This document shows, one piece after another, positions 1 to 13,044 of a DNA stretch of 64,000 bases (the stretch's first letter is position 1; each line of letters starts with the position of its first letter). Source of the stretch: Mytilinidion resinicola (Eukaryota > Ascomycota > Dothideomycetes > Mytilinidiales > Mytilinidiaceae); NCBI RefSeq assembly GCF_010093595.1, contig NW_022985443.1:573345-637344 (forward strand), written 5' to 3'. The translations under genes were made by a program, and so were the position numbers. The notes beneath the pieces are model-generated. The model searched no databases and was not told the origin of the DNA. It saw nothing but the letters and a program-made list of their open reading frames with translations.

Positions 1-880
1 CTTTATACCTAGTATTAGAAACTAGGTAGTATACCTATATATAAGAACCGGCCTAATAACTGCTAAGTATATATACTATACTTTTTAAAAGCTTACGCCC
101 TATATTAATACTATTAGCTATATAAGGGCTTCTATCTATACTATAGCCTTTTCCTTTATAATATATATATATAGGCCCTATTTAAGTTTAGAGTTTACCT
201 AAACTTTAAGTATATAAAGCTCTATAATTAGGCCTTTTATAAAGCCCTAGATATTTACTATAGCCTTTATATTTACTATATTTAAACAGCGCCTTATAAA
301 GTATATAAAGTAATACTTATTTAGGGTAAATACTATACTATACTTCTTCGCCTACTTTATATACTATATATACGCACTTTTAATTACTTTATAGTTTTCT
401 TCTATACTTCTACTAAATATAAGGATATTAGTATTATTTATAAACCTATAGGCTATTATATTACCTTTTTATAGTACTAGTAGAAGCGTATTTATAAAAA
501 ATAAGAAAAGGATTAGTAAAAATAAGGATTTTTATAGTATACCTGTATTAACTAGAATAGTTTTAGCAATATATTTTTTAATAGAAAGTTTTATAGTTTA
601 GTTCTATAGAAATAATTCTATAAATTAGACTATTTATTTTAGTATATATTAAACCTATAGGTTATATATTATTTTCTTATAAAATACTTTATTAAAGGCC
701 CCTAAAATATCTAAGCTAAAAAAAAAGATAATAAAGTAAAAGTTGCCCTTTTATATAGTTTATATTTATTCTATAAAAAGTTCTAGTGCTGTCTATATAG
801 ATTATTCGGGCCTTACGCCTATTTAGCTTAGTAGGAGCATGCCTTTCTCCTCTGCTATCTTAGATAGTTTTCGTGCTATA
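1..880. repeat. unidentified RIP-mutated DNA left of Gypsy element 1
   Basis: Strongly AT-rich and stop-laden on both strands. It should be the left continuation of whatever element 1 inserted into; the right flank of that insertion is a hAT transposase relic, so this could be the other part of a hAT element. I could not recognise any protein motif in it in any frame. Confidence 0.4.
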
Positions 881-1418
881 TATTATAACCCGCAATACGA
901 ACCACCCGAGCGCAGAGGCACTTGCGGAGATAAGTAAGTAGATAAGACTAATTATACAGAACCAGGTTACAGGACTAAGGAGGTTATATATAGGACGCAT
1001 AGGGATCCTAGATTCCCCTACGGACTGCTGGTAGATAGGAATAATCTAAGAATAGGATATTATAAGAATAGGGTTATATAATAGCTTAAAGGGCTTAAGG
1101 AAGTAAGCTAGGCGAGCGCTTAAGGGGCTTAAGGCTGCGAGCTAAGGGAGCAGCTTAAGGGGCTTAAGGCTGTAAGCTATATAAGTAAAAGGTTTTTTAG
1201 GACAGAGCTTTTATATAAAGGGACGCTCCTTTATATAGATAGGAACCTTATATTTAACTTAAAACTTTAATACTACCTATTAGAAGTAATAACCCCGTTT
1301 TATACCTTAATTAATTATTACCTTACCTTTTAAAAACTATTGCACCCTAATAATAACTTGCCTATACCCTGCCTTAGTATATAATACTTAGAAGGTAAAA
1401 AAAAAATAACCTATTATA
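881..1418 (+). repeat. 5' LTR of Gypsy element 1
   Basis: Matches 13987-14524 over most of its length (for example around 'gcgcagaggcact' and 'gacgctcctttat') and has the same length, 538 bp. It begins TATTATAACC and ends CCTATTATA, which after undoing RIP transitions fits TGTTAC..ACA LTR ends. The middle part, about 1085-1195, is too diverged from the other LTR to align by eye. Confidence 0.85.
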
Positions 1419-2397
1419 CTTTAAACACCGCTATATTAAAGGAGTTATATACGGACAATTAATTAGAATAGCTCTACTAACCCCTTTAGGTAGCATAACT
1501 GCTAGACTAACCCTAATTATAACTAAAGTAGTAATATATATACAGGTGTTGCTTATATAAATATAAATACTAAAAGAAGCTAGTAATACTAAAAATAAAA
1601 AGATTACAGCTCTATAGGGAAATCTCTAGACTATTTAAGAAGAGCTTACTACTACTAGAGTAGTTAGCTATAAAGGCTATAAAATAAATAAACCTAAAAA
1701 GTTTACTAGGGAAAAAGGAGCTTTATAAGCGTTTATAACGCAGATAAGGCTATACCTGCGCATAAACTAAAGCAACCTTAAATTTAAATTAGATAAGGTC
1801 TGTATAGCAGCTACTTTTTTAAAGAAAGAAGCGTTTAACTAGTTTAACCTAATACTTATAGACTGGCTTAGCAACGCTAATACGGATAATCGGAAACTAG
1901 AAACTAATATTATATTTAGTAACTATAGATACTTCGAGTTAGCACTATAAACAACTTTCGGAGACACTAATAAAAAACAGACCGCGGAATAGAAAATTGC
2001 AGTTTTAAAACAGAAGGGCTTAACTAGCCGCTATACTTTAGAATTTATATAAATCGCGTCTAAGCTATTATAGGGAGATAAAGCTCTGCGAGTATAGTAC
2101 TATAGAGGTCTTAAAGAAGATATTAAGAACAAAATTATATAAGATAAAAGGCCTTTAATACTTTACGAACTTAAGAAAATAGTAATATAAATTAACAGTT
2201 AATAGTATAAACAACAACTAGAACAGGCAAATAAAAGAGGACTTCGTTCTTACGCCTAACTAGCTAGACCAAAGCTAAGAGTAACCAACTATAACTATAG
2301 AAATTGTATAGAAATTAATATTATAAAATAATGCAATAACTAGAAAAGTAGACTAATTACTAATAAAAAAAGGTAAAATAGAAAGCGTAATAGCGCA

Positions 2398-2439
2398 TAC
2401 CTATTATATAGAGAATAGGAACACTTCGCGAATAAGTGC
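2398..2439 (+). other. gag zinc knuckle of Gypsy element 1 (RIP-mutated)
   Basis: Translation is Y-L-L-Y-R-E-stop-E-H-F-A-N-K-C. Undoing two TGC-to-TAC changes and one stop gives a C-x2-C-x4-H-x4-C retroviral-type knuckle. Nucleic-acid binding domain of the gag protein, non-functional here. Confidence 0.7.
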
Positions 2440-4449
2440 TCTAGGAACACCTAAACAGCAGCAGTTATAGCAAAGCTAAATATAGACCGCTATAATTTTA
2501 TATTATAAACCGTGTACTATAATAATAACTGCTTTACCTATTAGTTAAATAAATAGGCAATAGGATATTATCTAATATAAAGGGCAAAGGGACGCACTAT
2601 TGCTATAATAAGGAATAAAAAGTATAACAGCAACCCTATAGACGACTACTATACAGACGTAAAAGTTAAAAGTATAGAGATTAACTACCTGTTAGAAACG
2701 GATAAGGCGTTCCAGATAATTAAACTATAATTAGAACCCTAAACTAATATACCCGAGCTATAGGATAATAGCAAAACCGAGTTACTAAATATAGAAGCAC
2801 AGGTTAATAAAGTTGTAGCTATATATAAATAAAGCGTAAGAGAAATTCTTGCACGCCTTAATAAAGAATAAAAAGCGCAAAAGGCTAAAAACACTACAGC
2901 GGGCGCAGAGCTAAGAGCACTAGCTAGTTACTAATTCCTAAGAGCTATAGGAAGAGTTATAGAACAGCTTACTAGAAAAAAGGAAGTAAAAATAGCCGTA
3001 GCCGCAGGAATATTAATAATAGCAACTATTAGCGCAGAAACCTGCGCAGAATTAGATATATTAGAAGGCCTAAGCCGCAATATCTAGCAAGAACTAGACA
3101 ATAAATTACCTATTAAGGATAGTAAAAAGTACTATAATAGTAATAAAAATTGCGAACTAGAAAAGTAGTTTAGTAATAGAGAATTTAGTATTAGGCTAGA
3201 GTAAGAACCGCTAGAGCTATACGGAAGGCAAACTAAGATTAAAATCTATAGAGCCTTACACCCTATTAGTAAAATAGGTGTCTATAGTAAGGAAAATAAA
3301 TAGCTGGATAGAAACCACCTACTTTATAAATAGATATCTTAGGTATTATATATTAAAGATAAATATAACAAGCATATAATATATAAGAAATATTAAGAAT
3401 AGTACCTATATCGGATAAAATATTATATTATTACGTAACTAGTACTGTTTAAGGAAACAGAATACTATATTATAGGTAAGAAAGATAAACTTATAGGAAT
3501 AGCTACTATAGTTCTAGATCCTTAGTACCTAATAGAATATAGAAAAGGTAAAAACTAGTAAATATATTACTAGGACTTATATCTAGTATATTGCAAAACG
3601 AAATATATAAACTATTAGCTATAAGAACAGCTAAAAAATAAGCAGGCGCTTAAGTAATAGGACGGCTAGAGCAGCTAAGAATAAGGTCCTATAGAGCAGC
3701 TATAGATAAAGGAACGCAAACTGCAACTATTGCTACTCTAGTAGGAAAAGCCTATATTATAGAGAAAAAAAGAAACCCGGCAACGCAGCCTAACTCTATT
3801 CCTATTTAGAACTATAGATATATAATTCTATTAGTTAAGATTAGTAGGAACCCGGTAAAGGCACTACTAAATAGTAGCGCGCAGGGAAATTTTATATTCT
3901 ATAACTTTATTAAAAGAAACCGGATTCCTTAGTAATAGAAAAACAGACCTTATAGACTATATATAGTAGATAGCATACCTGTATAATATAGTAATAGGCA
4001 GGTAACTATAGAAACTTAACTAGGTGTTATATAAATTAAAGAATATAGAGAAACTATTAGTATAAATATAATAAACACGGTAAAATATAATATAATTTTA
4101 GGTATACTATAGCTAAAGCAGTATAACCCCTAAGTTAATTAGAAGTTTAGTAAAGTAAAGATTTAACCGGAAAGTAGACTAAAGGGCACCCCGCGCTAGG
4201 ATAAGCCTAAGTAAAAATAAGATATTAATATAGATACCTTAAAAGGTAAGAAAGCCTAAAAAGAAAATAGGGTAGTAAGCTAATAGTAGCTTAAACCTCT
4301 AAGCAGCCGGTAGCTAGCCGAGGCAGTAAAAGCACTAAATATACCAGAAGAATATAATAAATTTAAAGGAATTTTTATAGAAAAGGTTTAGAATACACTA
4401 CTAAAGCACTAACCTTAGGATTACTATATTCCCCTAGTACTAGGCAAAT

Positions 4450-5257
4450 AACTATAGTTTAGACCAATTTATTTACTAGCCTAGAGCGAGCTAGAAGTGC
4501 TGGAAGAATACCTAGAAAAGAACCTAAAGTAAGGATTTATTAGACTATTAGAATTACCCGCAGGTTACCCTATAATATTTATCCTAAAACTAAATAGTAA
4601 GCTACGCCTTTATATAGACTACAGGCAACTAAATAAGATTATAATTAAAAACCGCTATCTATTACCTTTAATTTCTAAACTTAAAAACTAACTATATAAG
4701 GCTAAGTACTTTATAAAAATAGACCTACGCAAAGGGTACTATTTAATTAGGATAAGAGAAGGAGAAAAGTAGAAAACAGCTTTTAGAACTTAATATAAAT
4801 ACTTTAAGTATATAGTAATACTGTTTAGGCTTACTAACGCGCTAGTAATATTCTAAGTAGTAGTTAACTTAGTGCTAAAAGGCTACTTAAATTAGTTTAT
4901 AGTAGTATACCTTAATAATATCCTTATATACTTAGAAACGCTAAGCGAATACAGGATATATATGCGAAAAGTACTTAAAAAACTTAGAAAATACAACCTT
5001 ATAGTAAACCTAGATAAGTGTAAGTTCTATAGGTAGAAAGTCGGATTCCTAAAATACGTTATTAGTCTAGGACAAATTAAGATAGAAAAAGGCAAGGTGT
5101 TCTCTATCTAAGAATAGCTAGAGCCCGTAAATTTAAAGGAACTATAGTTATTTCTAGGGTTAGCTAATTACTATAGGTAGTTTATTAAGGGCTACTTAAA
5201 AATTATAGAGCTACTTATAGAACTTACTAGAAAGGATATTAAGTATAAATAGACCTT
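4450..5257 (+). pseudogene. reverse transcriptase of Gypsy element 1, part before the insertion
   Basis: In-frame conserved words are YIDYRQLNKI, KNRYLLPL, KTAFRT, RLTNALVIF and VYLNNILIY (4905-4931). These match the Ty3/Gypsy RT consensus YxDYRxLN, KNRYPLP, KTAFRT, FGLxNAPxTF and YLDDILIY with RIP-type changes (D to N, Q to stop). The domain ends abruptly at the nested element's target duplication and goes on into RNase H after 11,237. Confidence 0.85.
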
Positions 5258-5262
5258 AGAAG
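5258..5262 (+). other. left target site duplication AGAAG of nested element 2
   Basis: AGAAG just before the LTR start TGTTAC, repeated at 11233-11237 just after the 3' LTR end. Five base pairs is the usual length for Gypsy integrases. Confidence 0.9.
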
Positions 5263-5672
5263 TGTTACAGTATCGACCGCAACACCCTACCTACCGAAAT
5301 TCTGCCGCAGATTGCTATAACTCCAGCAATCTGCACCGGCCTACTACCGTTGGCCGGCCTCCTGCTCTGCCTGCCCTGCTCCGCTCCCGTTTTGCTTCCG
5401 CTTCCTATCCTGTCCCGCTCCAGCCACCTACCGGCTGCCCCCTTTTCCTATTACCTAATCTGGTAAGGACCTCGCGTACACGCGTGCCACGCGCCGAAAC
5501 GGTATAGAGGCCGTACGCCACGCGCTCGGCCACGCCCTTATATCCGGTGGCCCGTCTCCCGTCTTCCTATTCCTTACACAACGTTTTAATTCTCTACGTA
5601 GCATTATATATAGCACCTAATTAACGCTCCTCTTTAAGCCCTTAACCTCTTGCGTGTAGCGCTATTATAATA
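5263..5672 (+). repeat. 5' LTR of Gypsy element 2
   Basis: 410 bp, nearly identical to 10823-11232. Starts TGTTAC and ends GTAATA-like (TATAATA), compatible with a TGTTAC/GTAACA inverted terminus after undoing RIP. Much GC-richer than its surroundings. It carries more C-to-T and G-to-A changes than the 3' copy. Confidence 0.92.
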
Positions 5673-5679
5673 TTATATT

Positions 5680-6700
5680 ATGTCTACTTTTACTACTATA
5701 GACACCTCTACTAACCTAACTATAATACTTCTAGAGCTTATTAGCTCTATAAAGGAACAGCAGGCTGCCGTAATAGAAGTTCTGTCCGCCCAGAAATAGG
5801 AAATTACTGCTCTGCGGGAGGAAGTAGCCGCAATTTAGTCTAAATCTACCCCTACTCTACTACTAGCGCCCGACTAACAATTTGCAGGGCCTTCTGTTTA
5901 TAAATTAAATAATAGCTTAATACCTGCCAATAATATAAACTATATACGGACCCTAACTATTAAAGTTACTCCGCTAACTTTAATAGACTTCTCCCTAATA
6001 GCTGCCGCCCTGCCGACCCTAAAGACTAAACGTCTAATTAACCCTCTAATATTTAAGGGGAGTTAAAAGGAACTCCTAATCTTTGTCCAACAACTATAGT
6101 ATAAACTAGAAAAAAATGCTAATTAATACCTAACTAAACATGCTCGCCTGCTATATACTTACTCTTAATTAGAATTTAACCTGTTAACGCTTATTAACCC
6201 CTTAATAGACTAAGATATCTATACTATTAATTAACTTATCTAATTCCTGCAGGCTATATACAGCAATCTAAACTAGAAACTTATATCCTTAAATTAACTC
6301 TATATACTAAAATAAGAAAAGTGTGCCTTTATATTATACTTTACTAAATTCTAACAACTTGCCGCTAATATAGATCTAAATAAAGCTGGCCTAATAACTT
6401 AGCTCTAACACTTCCTTTCTAATAAACTCTGCTGTGCAATAGTTAGCGCTACTACCCCGGATAATCTAAATAATTATGCCAACTTAATTGCAAAGTATAA
6501 TAATAATCTATAATTCCTGCCCGGCCGACCCTTTTAATATTCCCCTCTGTTATAAAAAGACCTAAATATAATAGAAATTAATATATCTAAATATGCTCTA
6601 GCCGGCTTAGCCGAATAAGATAAATATTATTAAAAGGGCCTCTGCTTTAAATGCGGAAAGCATAGTTATATCTCCTGTAATTACTTTATTCCCTTGCTCT
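5680..6700 (+). pseudogene. gag of Gypsy element 2
   Basis: Begins ATG TCT ACT TTT only seven bases after the 5' LTR and reads as a coiled-coil-like segment (LISSIKEQQAAVIEVLSAQK, then a RIP stop) followed by capsid-like sequence with stops at former CAG/CAA codons, and a knuckle reading C-F-K-C-G-K-H-S-Y-I-S-C at 6643-6678. Structural protein of the virus-like particle, inactive here. Confidence 0.7.
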
Positions 6701-7799
6701 AAGTCTAATTATCTAGTATAAATAAGCCTTTAAGCCTCTAACCGCGCATATACACGTAATTAACTAATTCCACCTAATTTTTATCTGCCTGCTATTCCTC
6801 TATATTTACTACTTTATTCTCTAGCTTTAATTAATCTAGAGGTAGCCGCTTATCCTATATAAAAAAGTTATTAAAAGCTTTATCCCGGAGCTAAGTTGCC
6901 CCCCGGGACTATTCTAACCCCGGATTTCTATAAACCTGTTTAAAGAACCTAAACCTAACTCCTAGAAATAATAAATTCTTATTCCTATTTCTATATAATA
7001 AGGCCCTACCTATATAGATACTATAGCTCTAATTAATAGTAGAGCTATAGGTATAGGTTATATTTACAGGAATCTAGCGCGCGTATAGAACCTCCGCCTT
7101 AACCTGCTTTTTTATATTTTACGCCTAACTAGATTTAATAGAAAAATACTTAAAGAAGGATAGATTACGCACTCTATATAAGTAACCCTCCGCCACCTAA
7201 ACTATATAAAATAGATCTGTTTCTATATACTAGAACTTAGTAAATATAAGCTGCTACTAGAATAGCCCTGGCTATATAAGCACTATATTAGATTTAACTA
7301 TAATAACTAACAACTATTATTTTAATTATCCTAATACTAGGCGTAATACCTGCGCAACTTCTAAACCTCTATAATAAGAACTTATATAAAACAGCTTCCT
7401 AAAGCGCCCCTTATTAAGCAGTGCCTAATACTTCTAATATAACGCTCTTACTTACAGTAATTAAGCCTGTCTATATAATACTAATATAATTACTAGCTTC
7501 CTAAAATAGTACGCTAGATAAATATGCCCGACCCTAAACCTAAGCTAGAAACTAAACCTAAAACTAAATCTAATTCTAAATTTAAACCTAATACCCGGAC
7601 AAATATCTATATACTAAACGCGGCGTCTATAACCCGATTAGCCTAATAACTTAATTATAAAATCTTTGCTATTACTATTGCCAATATTAATAAGGCCTTA
7701 GCTCCGAAGACCTAAACCGACCTAGCTATAAAAGTCCTAGTATAATATTACTATTTACTAAAGACTTTCTTCTAATAGAAAGCTAATAAGTTACCTAAA

Positions 7800-9050
7800 T
7801 ACTAAATATATAATTATAAAATTATGCTTAAAAACAGCAAACTGCACGGATTTAGCCTGTTGTACAGAATATTATAAAATAAATTAAAGGTGCTAAGGAA
7901 GTACCTTAATAATAACCTCGCGAAAGGATTTATCCGTGCTAGTTTATTACCTATTGCCTCTCCGGTTATCTTTATTAAAAAGCCCGGAGAAGGCCTATAA
8001 TTCTGTGTTAACTACTGCGCGCTAAATACTGTAACTGTTAAGAACTAATACCTAATTCCCTTAATTTAGGAGACCCTAGTATAATTAAGTAAGGCAAAAT
8101 ACTATATAAAGCTTAATATTGTCTCCGCATTTAATTGCTTATAAATCGCGAAAGGAGATAAATAGCTAACTGCTTTCCGGACGCGATACGGCCTGTTTAA
8201 ATACCTGGTAATACTATTTAGATTAGCTAACGCTTCTAGCACGTTCTAATACTATATAAATAACGTGCTCCGCCTGTACCTAGATATATTCTATACTGCA
8301 TATATTAATAATATTCTAATATACAGTAAAAACTTTAAAAACTACTAGTATTATATAAAGCTGGTCCTGGAAGTAATAGAAGCCGCCGGCCTATAACTAG
8401 ATATTAATAAGTGCGAATTCTATTAGAATAAGGTTACCTACTTAGGGTATATAATATTAACCGGCGGAATTAGTATAAACCCGAACAAGATTAAGAATAT
8501 CTATAACTAGGAAGTCCCCTATAATATTAAGAATATACAAGCCTTTATTAGATTTGCAAACTTCTACTAATAATTTATTAACAATTTCTCTAGCCTGGCC
8601 GCTCCCCTAATTATACTTATAAAGAAGAACGTTCTGTTCCGGTTTAATAAGCCCTGCTGTGCGGTATTTAAACAACTTAAGATAGCGTTTACCACCGCCC
8701 TAATTCTCTATTATTTCGACCCCGAACTGCTAATTATTATTAAGGCTAATTTGTCTAATTATATAAATGCTAGAGTGCTCTTATAAATAGATAAATAAGG
8801 AATACTCTAACCTGTAGCCTACTTTTTAAAATAATTAAGTCCTGCTAAATATAACTATAAAATCTATAATAAGGAACTCCTAGTAATTATCCGATACTTT
8901 AAACAGTAGCGGCCTAAACTAGAAGGCGCAGTATTCCTAATTTAGGTTCTTAGCAACTATAAAAACCTGTAGTACTTTATAACTATAAAGCAGTTAAGCT
9001 ACTAATAGGCTTATTAGTCTAAATACCTATCCTAATTTAACTTCTTAATT
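7800..9050 (+). pseudogene. RT-RNase H of Gypsy element 2
   Basis: Conserved words FCVNYCALNTVTVKN, TAFRTRYGLFKYLV, RLANASSTF and YINNILIYS match the Ty3/Gypsy RT consensus with RIP changes (YIDD to YINN). RNase H-like sequence follows from about 8,640. Several in-frame stops; non-functional. Confidence 0.8.
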
Positions 9051-9559
9051 ACCTACTAACCTGGCAAGTATAGTAAGAAGCCTAACGCCTTAACGCGTTG
9101 TACGTAAGATACGCCTATATAAAAAGAAGCTTAAGCAGCCCGAAATTAGATACTGCTCTGTTCTAACCTATTTATATAGTTAAATCTAACAGAAACTAAC
9201 TAAATAATTTAGGAGATTATTAAGAATAAATACCTAAATAATAAGTTTATCTAGGAAGTTCTAGAGATATTATACTCCGGAGTATACTGCTCTAAAAAGA
9301 TTACCCTAAGTAAATATAAAGAGTAAAATAGCAAGCTCTACTTCCGCAACTAAATAGCAATTCCTAATAATAATAAACTAAAGATTAAACTGCTTTATTA
9401 TATGTATAATTCCCCTGTTAGCAGCTACTTTAGATATAGAAAAACTCTAGAAATCCTTTAAAGAAAATACTACTAGCCGTATATATTTAAAATAATCCGC
9501 CGATTTATAGTATACTATTACACCTATTACTGTATAAAGGCTTTAAAAGAGAAGTATAA

Positions 9560-10640
9560 TAGCTTTCTAAAACCCCTGCCTATCCCGCAGTATTACTGGC
9601 AAGATATTTCTATTAACTTTATTATTAAACTACCTAAATCCGAAGGCTGTACTAATATTATAGTTATAGTAGACCGCCTAAGTAAGTACTAATATATAAT
9701 TCCCTGTATAATAATTATAGCTAAGGCTACAGCCAACCTATTCTACTAATATATTTAGGTATATTACAGATTGCCTAATATATATATATCTAATTAAGGA
9801 TTACAGTTTATCTCCGCATTTTAGGATAAACTCTATAAGCAACTATATATTAAAGCCTAATTATTATTAGCCTTCCACCCGGAAACTAATAGCTAAATAG
9901 AGAAGGCTAATTTAATACTAGAATAAGTCCTCCGCGCCTATATAAACTATAAGTAAGATAACTAGGTTACCTGGCTACCGTCCGCTTAGTTTAAGGTAAA
10001 TAACACCTAATCTAAATTAATAATAGTAACACTGTTTATTACTATCTTAGGATAATACCTAAGAATAGGCTTTAAACCGCTATTAGAAACTCCGCGCCCT
10101 GCCTATTAAGCACTGCAAGCACTTAAGGCTAATTAGATAGTTAATAAGATATTAGATATTAAGCAGTTTATCCGCGAAGAGATAACTTAGGCCTAAGCAA
10201 TATAAGAAGAATACGCCAACCGAAAATATATAGGCGCACCGGCCTATAAAGTAGGTAATAAAGTTTAGTTAAATATATAGAATATCTATATAAATTAACC
10301 TGCTAAAAAGCTTAATTAGAAGAACCTAGGGAAGTTCCCAATTATATAGATTATTTTTCCGTACGCCTATTAACTAGGCCTACCTAAATCTATAAAAATA
10401 TATCCTGTCTTCTATATCTTATTACTCCGTCCTGCCGCTCCGCAAGCTAACTACCTGCCTGGCCAGGAGTCGCCCCCACCTAAACCTATTTAAGTTAAAA
10501 AAGAAACTAAATAGTATGTTAACCGTATTAAAGGTATACGCCTAAACCGGCACTGAAAGTAATACAAGTACTTAGTCTAATAGACTGGATACAACAACCT
10601 GTCCTAGCAACCCGTTGATAACCTGAAGGATACTACTGCT
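9560..10640 (+). pseudogene. integrase and chromodomain of Gypsy element 2
   Basis: The integrase core reads WQDISINFIIKLPKSEGC, then IVIVDRLSKYY. The tail at about 10,511-10,640 reads YVNRIKGIRLNRH, stop, YKYLV, then TGY, WQPVDNLK-like, which is the chromodomain pattern Y-V-E-x-I-L...YLVKWxGY...W-x-P-x-x-N-L. A chromodomain after integrase defines the chromovirus clade and is known to steer insertion toward heterochromatin. Confidence 0.75.
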
Positions 10641-10822
10641 GCGGCTGATTATTATTACCGCCACCCTAAAGCTCACAATCCTGCGTCCGATAAGCCCCGT
10701 CCTGCTAGACCCTAAAACCTTAATTAAGATTTAATTCACGGCCCTACTCCCGATAAATAGCCGTATATATTACAAACAGCGCCTCCTACTCGCCAAGAGA
10801 CTTAGGTTTAGGAGGGGGGTAC

Positions 10823-11232
10823 TGTCACGGTATCGACCGCGACACCCTACCTACCGAAATTCTGCCGCAGATTGCTACAACTCCAGCAATCTGCACCGGC
10901 CTACTACCGTTGGCCGGCCTCCTGCTCTGCCTGCCCTGCTCCGCTCCCGTCTCGCTTCCGCTTCCTATCCTGTCCCGCTCCAGCCACCTACCGGCTGCCC
11001 CCTTTTCCTATCACCTGATCTGGTAAGGACCTCGCGTACACGCGTGCCACGCGCCGAAACGGCATAGAGGCCGTACGCCACGCGCTCGGCCACGCCCTTA
11101 TATCCGGTGGCCCGTCTCCCGTCTTCCTGTTCCTTACACAACGTCTTGATTCTCCACGTAGTATTGTATATAGCACCTAATCAACGCTCCTCTTTAAGCC
11201 CTCGACCTCTTACGTGTAGCGCTATCGTAATA
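10823..11232 (+). repeat. 3' LTR of Gypsy element 2
   Basis: 410 bp partner of 5263-5672, preceded by the purine tract GGAGGGGGG and followed by target duplication AGAAG (11233-11237). It keeps more C and G than the 5' LTR at nearly every differing site, so it is less RIP-mutated. Confidence 0.92.
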
Positions 11233-11237
11233 AGAAG

Positions 11238-12000
11238 TATAGAGCGTATTTAATAAGTTAAAGGTATAATTCGCCTTAAAACTAGTGTTGGCAATTTTTA
11301 ATCTATAAAAACCAGTTACTATTAAAAGCAACGCGTTGGATAAAGTATTAGAAGCAATACTTAACTAACTAGATAAATAAAGGAAACTGCACCCTATAGC
11401 GTTCTACTTATAAAAGCTAAGCCTAGCTAAGCTAAACTATAATATCTATAATAAGGAACTGCTAGCTATAGTAGAAGCATTTAGTTAGTAGAAAGTTTAC
11501 CTTAAAAAAGCGGTATATATAATACAGGTGTATATAGACTATAAAAATCTAATATACTTTATAATAACTAAGAAGTTAAATAGAAAATAAGTAAAATAGT
11601 TAGAAAAACTAGAAACCTTTAATTTTAGGATTATATACTAAAAAGGATCTGAAAACGCTTATATAAATGCATTTAGCCGAAGGCCGGACTATATAGAAGG
11701 AGCCGGAAAGACTAGGCAATTTATACTTAGGGAAAAAAGTTTAAAAACCCTTAAATTTAACCACGTATAGGCAGTAGTTGCTTATAGGTCCGAGGATAAT
11801 AAGTAGTATAAATAAATTAAGGCAGCCTAAAAACTAGATTAAGAAAGCCGGGATTTAGCAGGTTATAACTGGCAAAGTTTGCGCCCAGAACCTATAAACT
11901 AAAAACACGGAGAAATCTAGAACAGTATTATTACCTTATAGAATAAAATATTTATACCTAAAACCTTATAAAAAGAGCTTATTAAGGAATTCTATAGTAC
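11238..12000 (+). pseudogene. RNase H region of Gypsy element 1, continued
   Basis: The frame resumes after the nested element as an RNase H domain: KLHPIAFYSxKLSxAxLNYNIYxKELLAIVEAF-like words are readable at about 11,390-11,480 once RIP stops are allowed. The split motif on either side of 5258/11237 confirms that element 2 interrupted element 1. Confidence 0.75.
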
Positions 12001-12029
12001 ACCGGTATATAGGCACTAGGAAGTGGAAA

Positions 12030-12700
12030 AAATATAGGAAAGAATTGTAAGGATATTCTATTTCCCCGGACTCCGGAAATTAACGGAGAAAATTGTATAT
12101 AAATGCGAGTATATAAAGAATAAGTTAGTATAACACGCACTATATAGACTAATAAAAAGTCCCTTTATACTAGAAAAGGTATAGAAATCTATTATATAGG
12201 ACTTTATAGTTAAGCTACTATAGTCTATTAAACCTATAACAGGTATAAAATACAACGCAATATTAGTAGTTACGGACCGATTAACTAAATATATATACTT
12301 TATTCCTTACTAAAAAGTATTAATAGCAGAAAATCTGGCCTATATATTTTTAAAGTATATTATTAGCAACTATAGGCTACCCTAGAAAATAATTTCAGAC
12401 TAAAATAAGCTTTTTATATTAAAATTCTGGCAGACTTTTACTATATAACTAGGAATAAAGTATAAGCTTTCTATAGTATTTTACTCTTAGACGGATAGGT
12501 AAATAGAAAAGCTTAATTAAACTTTAGAATAGTACCTATAATACTATATTAATTATAGGTAGGATAATTAGGTATTACTACTACTAATAGCCTAGTTCGC
12601 CTATAATAGTGTATTTACGGAGATAATAAAGGTATTGCCCTTTTTTATAAACTATAGTTTTAATCTAGAGGCGTATTAAAAACCCTAACTTAATAGTATA
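12030..12700 (+). pseudogene. integrase of Gypsy element 1
   Basis: A zinc-binding-like segment (KCEYIKNK) is followed by DFIVKL, then GIKYNAILVVTDRLTKY and a catalytic-core region, all with RIP stops. This matches Gypsy integrases (DFIVKLP, VVTDRLTKY). Non-functional. Confidence 0.75.
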
Positions 12701-13044
12701 AGGGCCTAAAAGGTACTACTATTAGTTAAAAGTATTAAAAAGCTATAGAAACAGCTTTTAATAGATATCTAATTCCTAATACTAAGGTTAGTAAAATATT
12801 ATAACTAATACTAAAGTGTTGCACTAACCTTTAAAAGGGGGGATAAAGTCTACCTACTCTATAAAAATATTAAAATAAAGTAACTATTTAAAATATAGAA
12901 TATTATTAGCCTAGTAAACTATAAGCTTAGGCTACCTAATAGGATAAAAATACACCTAGTCTTCTATATATTACTACTAGAACCTATACTACCTAATACT
13001 AAGCTAGAAAACAATATTAAGGTTAATAATAATAATAAATATAA

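Larger units (their letters stand above)
5263..11232 (+). mobile_element. Ty3/Gypsy chromovirus 2, nested in element 1, RIP-inactivated
   Basis: A 5,970 bp element with 410 bp LTRs and an AGAAG duplication. Read through RIP stops it encodes gag from the ATG at 5680, a CCHC-like knuckle (6643-6678), RT (FCVNYCALN, about 8001; YINN from YIDD, 8301-8312), RNase H (about 8,640-9,000), integrase (WQDISINFIIKLPKSEGC, about 9,598, then VDRLSKY) and a C-terminal chromodomain (about 10,511-10,640). A G-rich polypurine tract lies before the 3' LTR (10811-10820). It sits within element 1's RT/RNase H and is therefore younger than element 1. Confidence 0.92.

Noticed and set aside
5262..5507. 81-codon frame at the start of the element 2 LTR, and its minus counterpart in the 3' LTR (10988-11176)
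   Set aside because: Open only because the LTR is GC-rich and spared; no protein motif.
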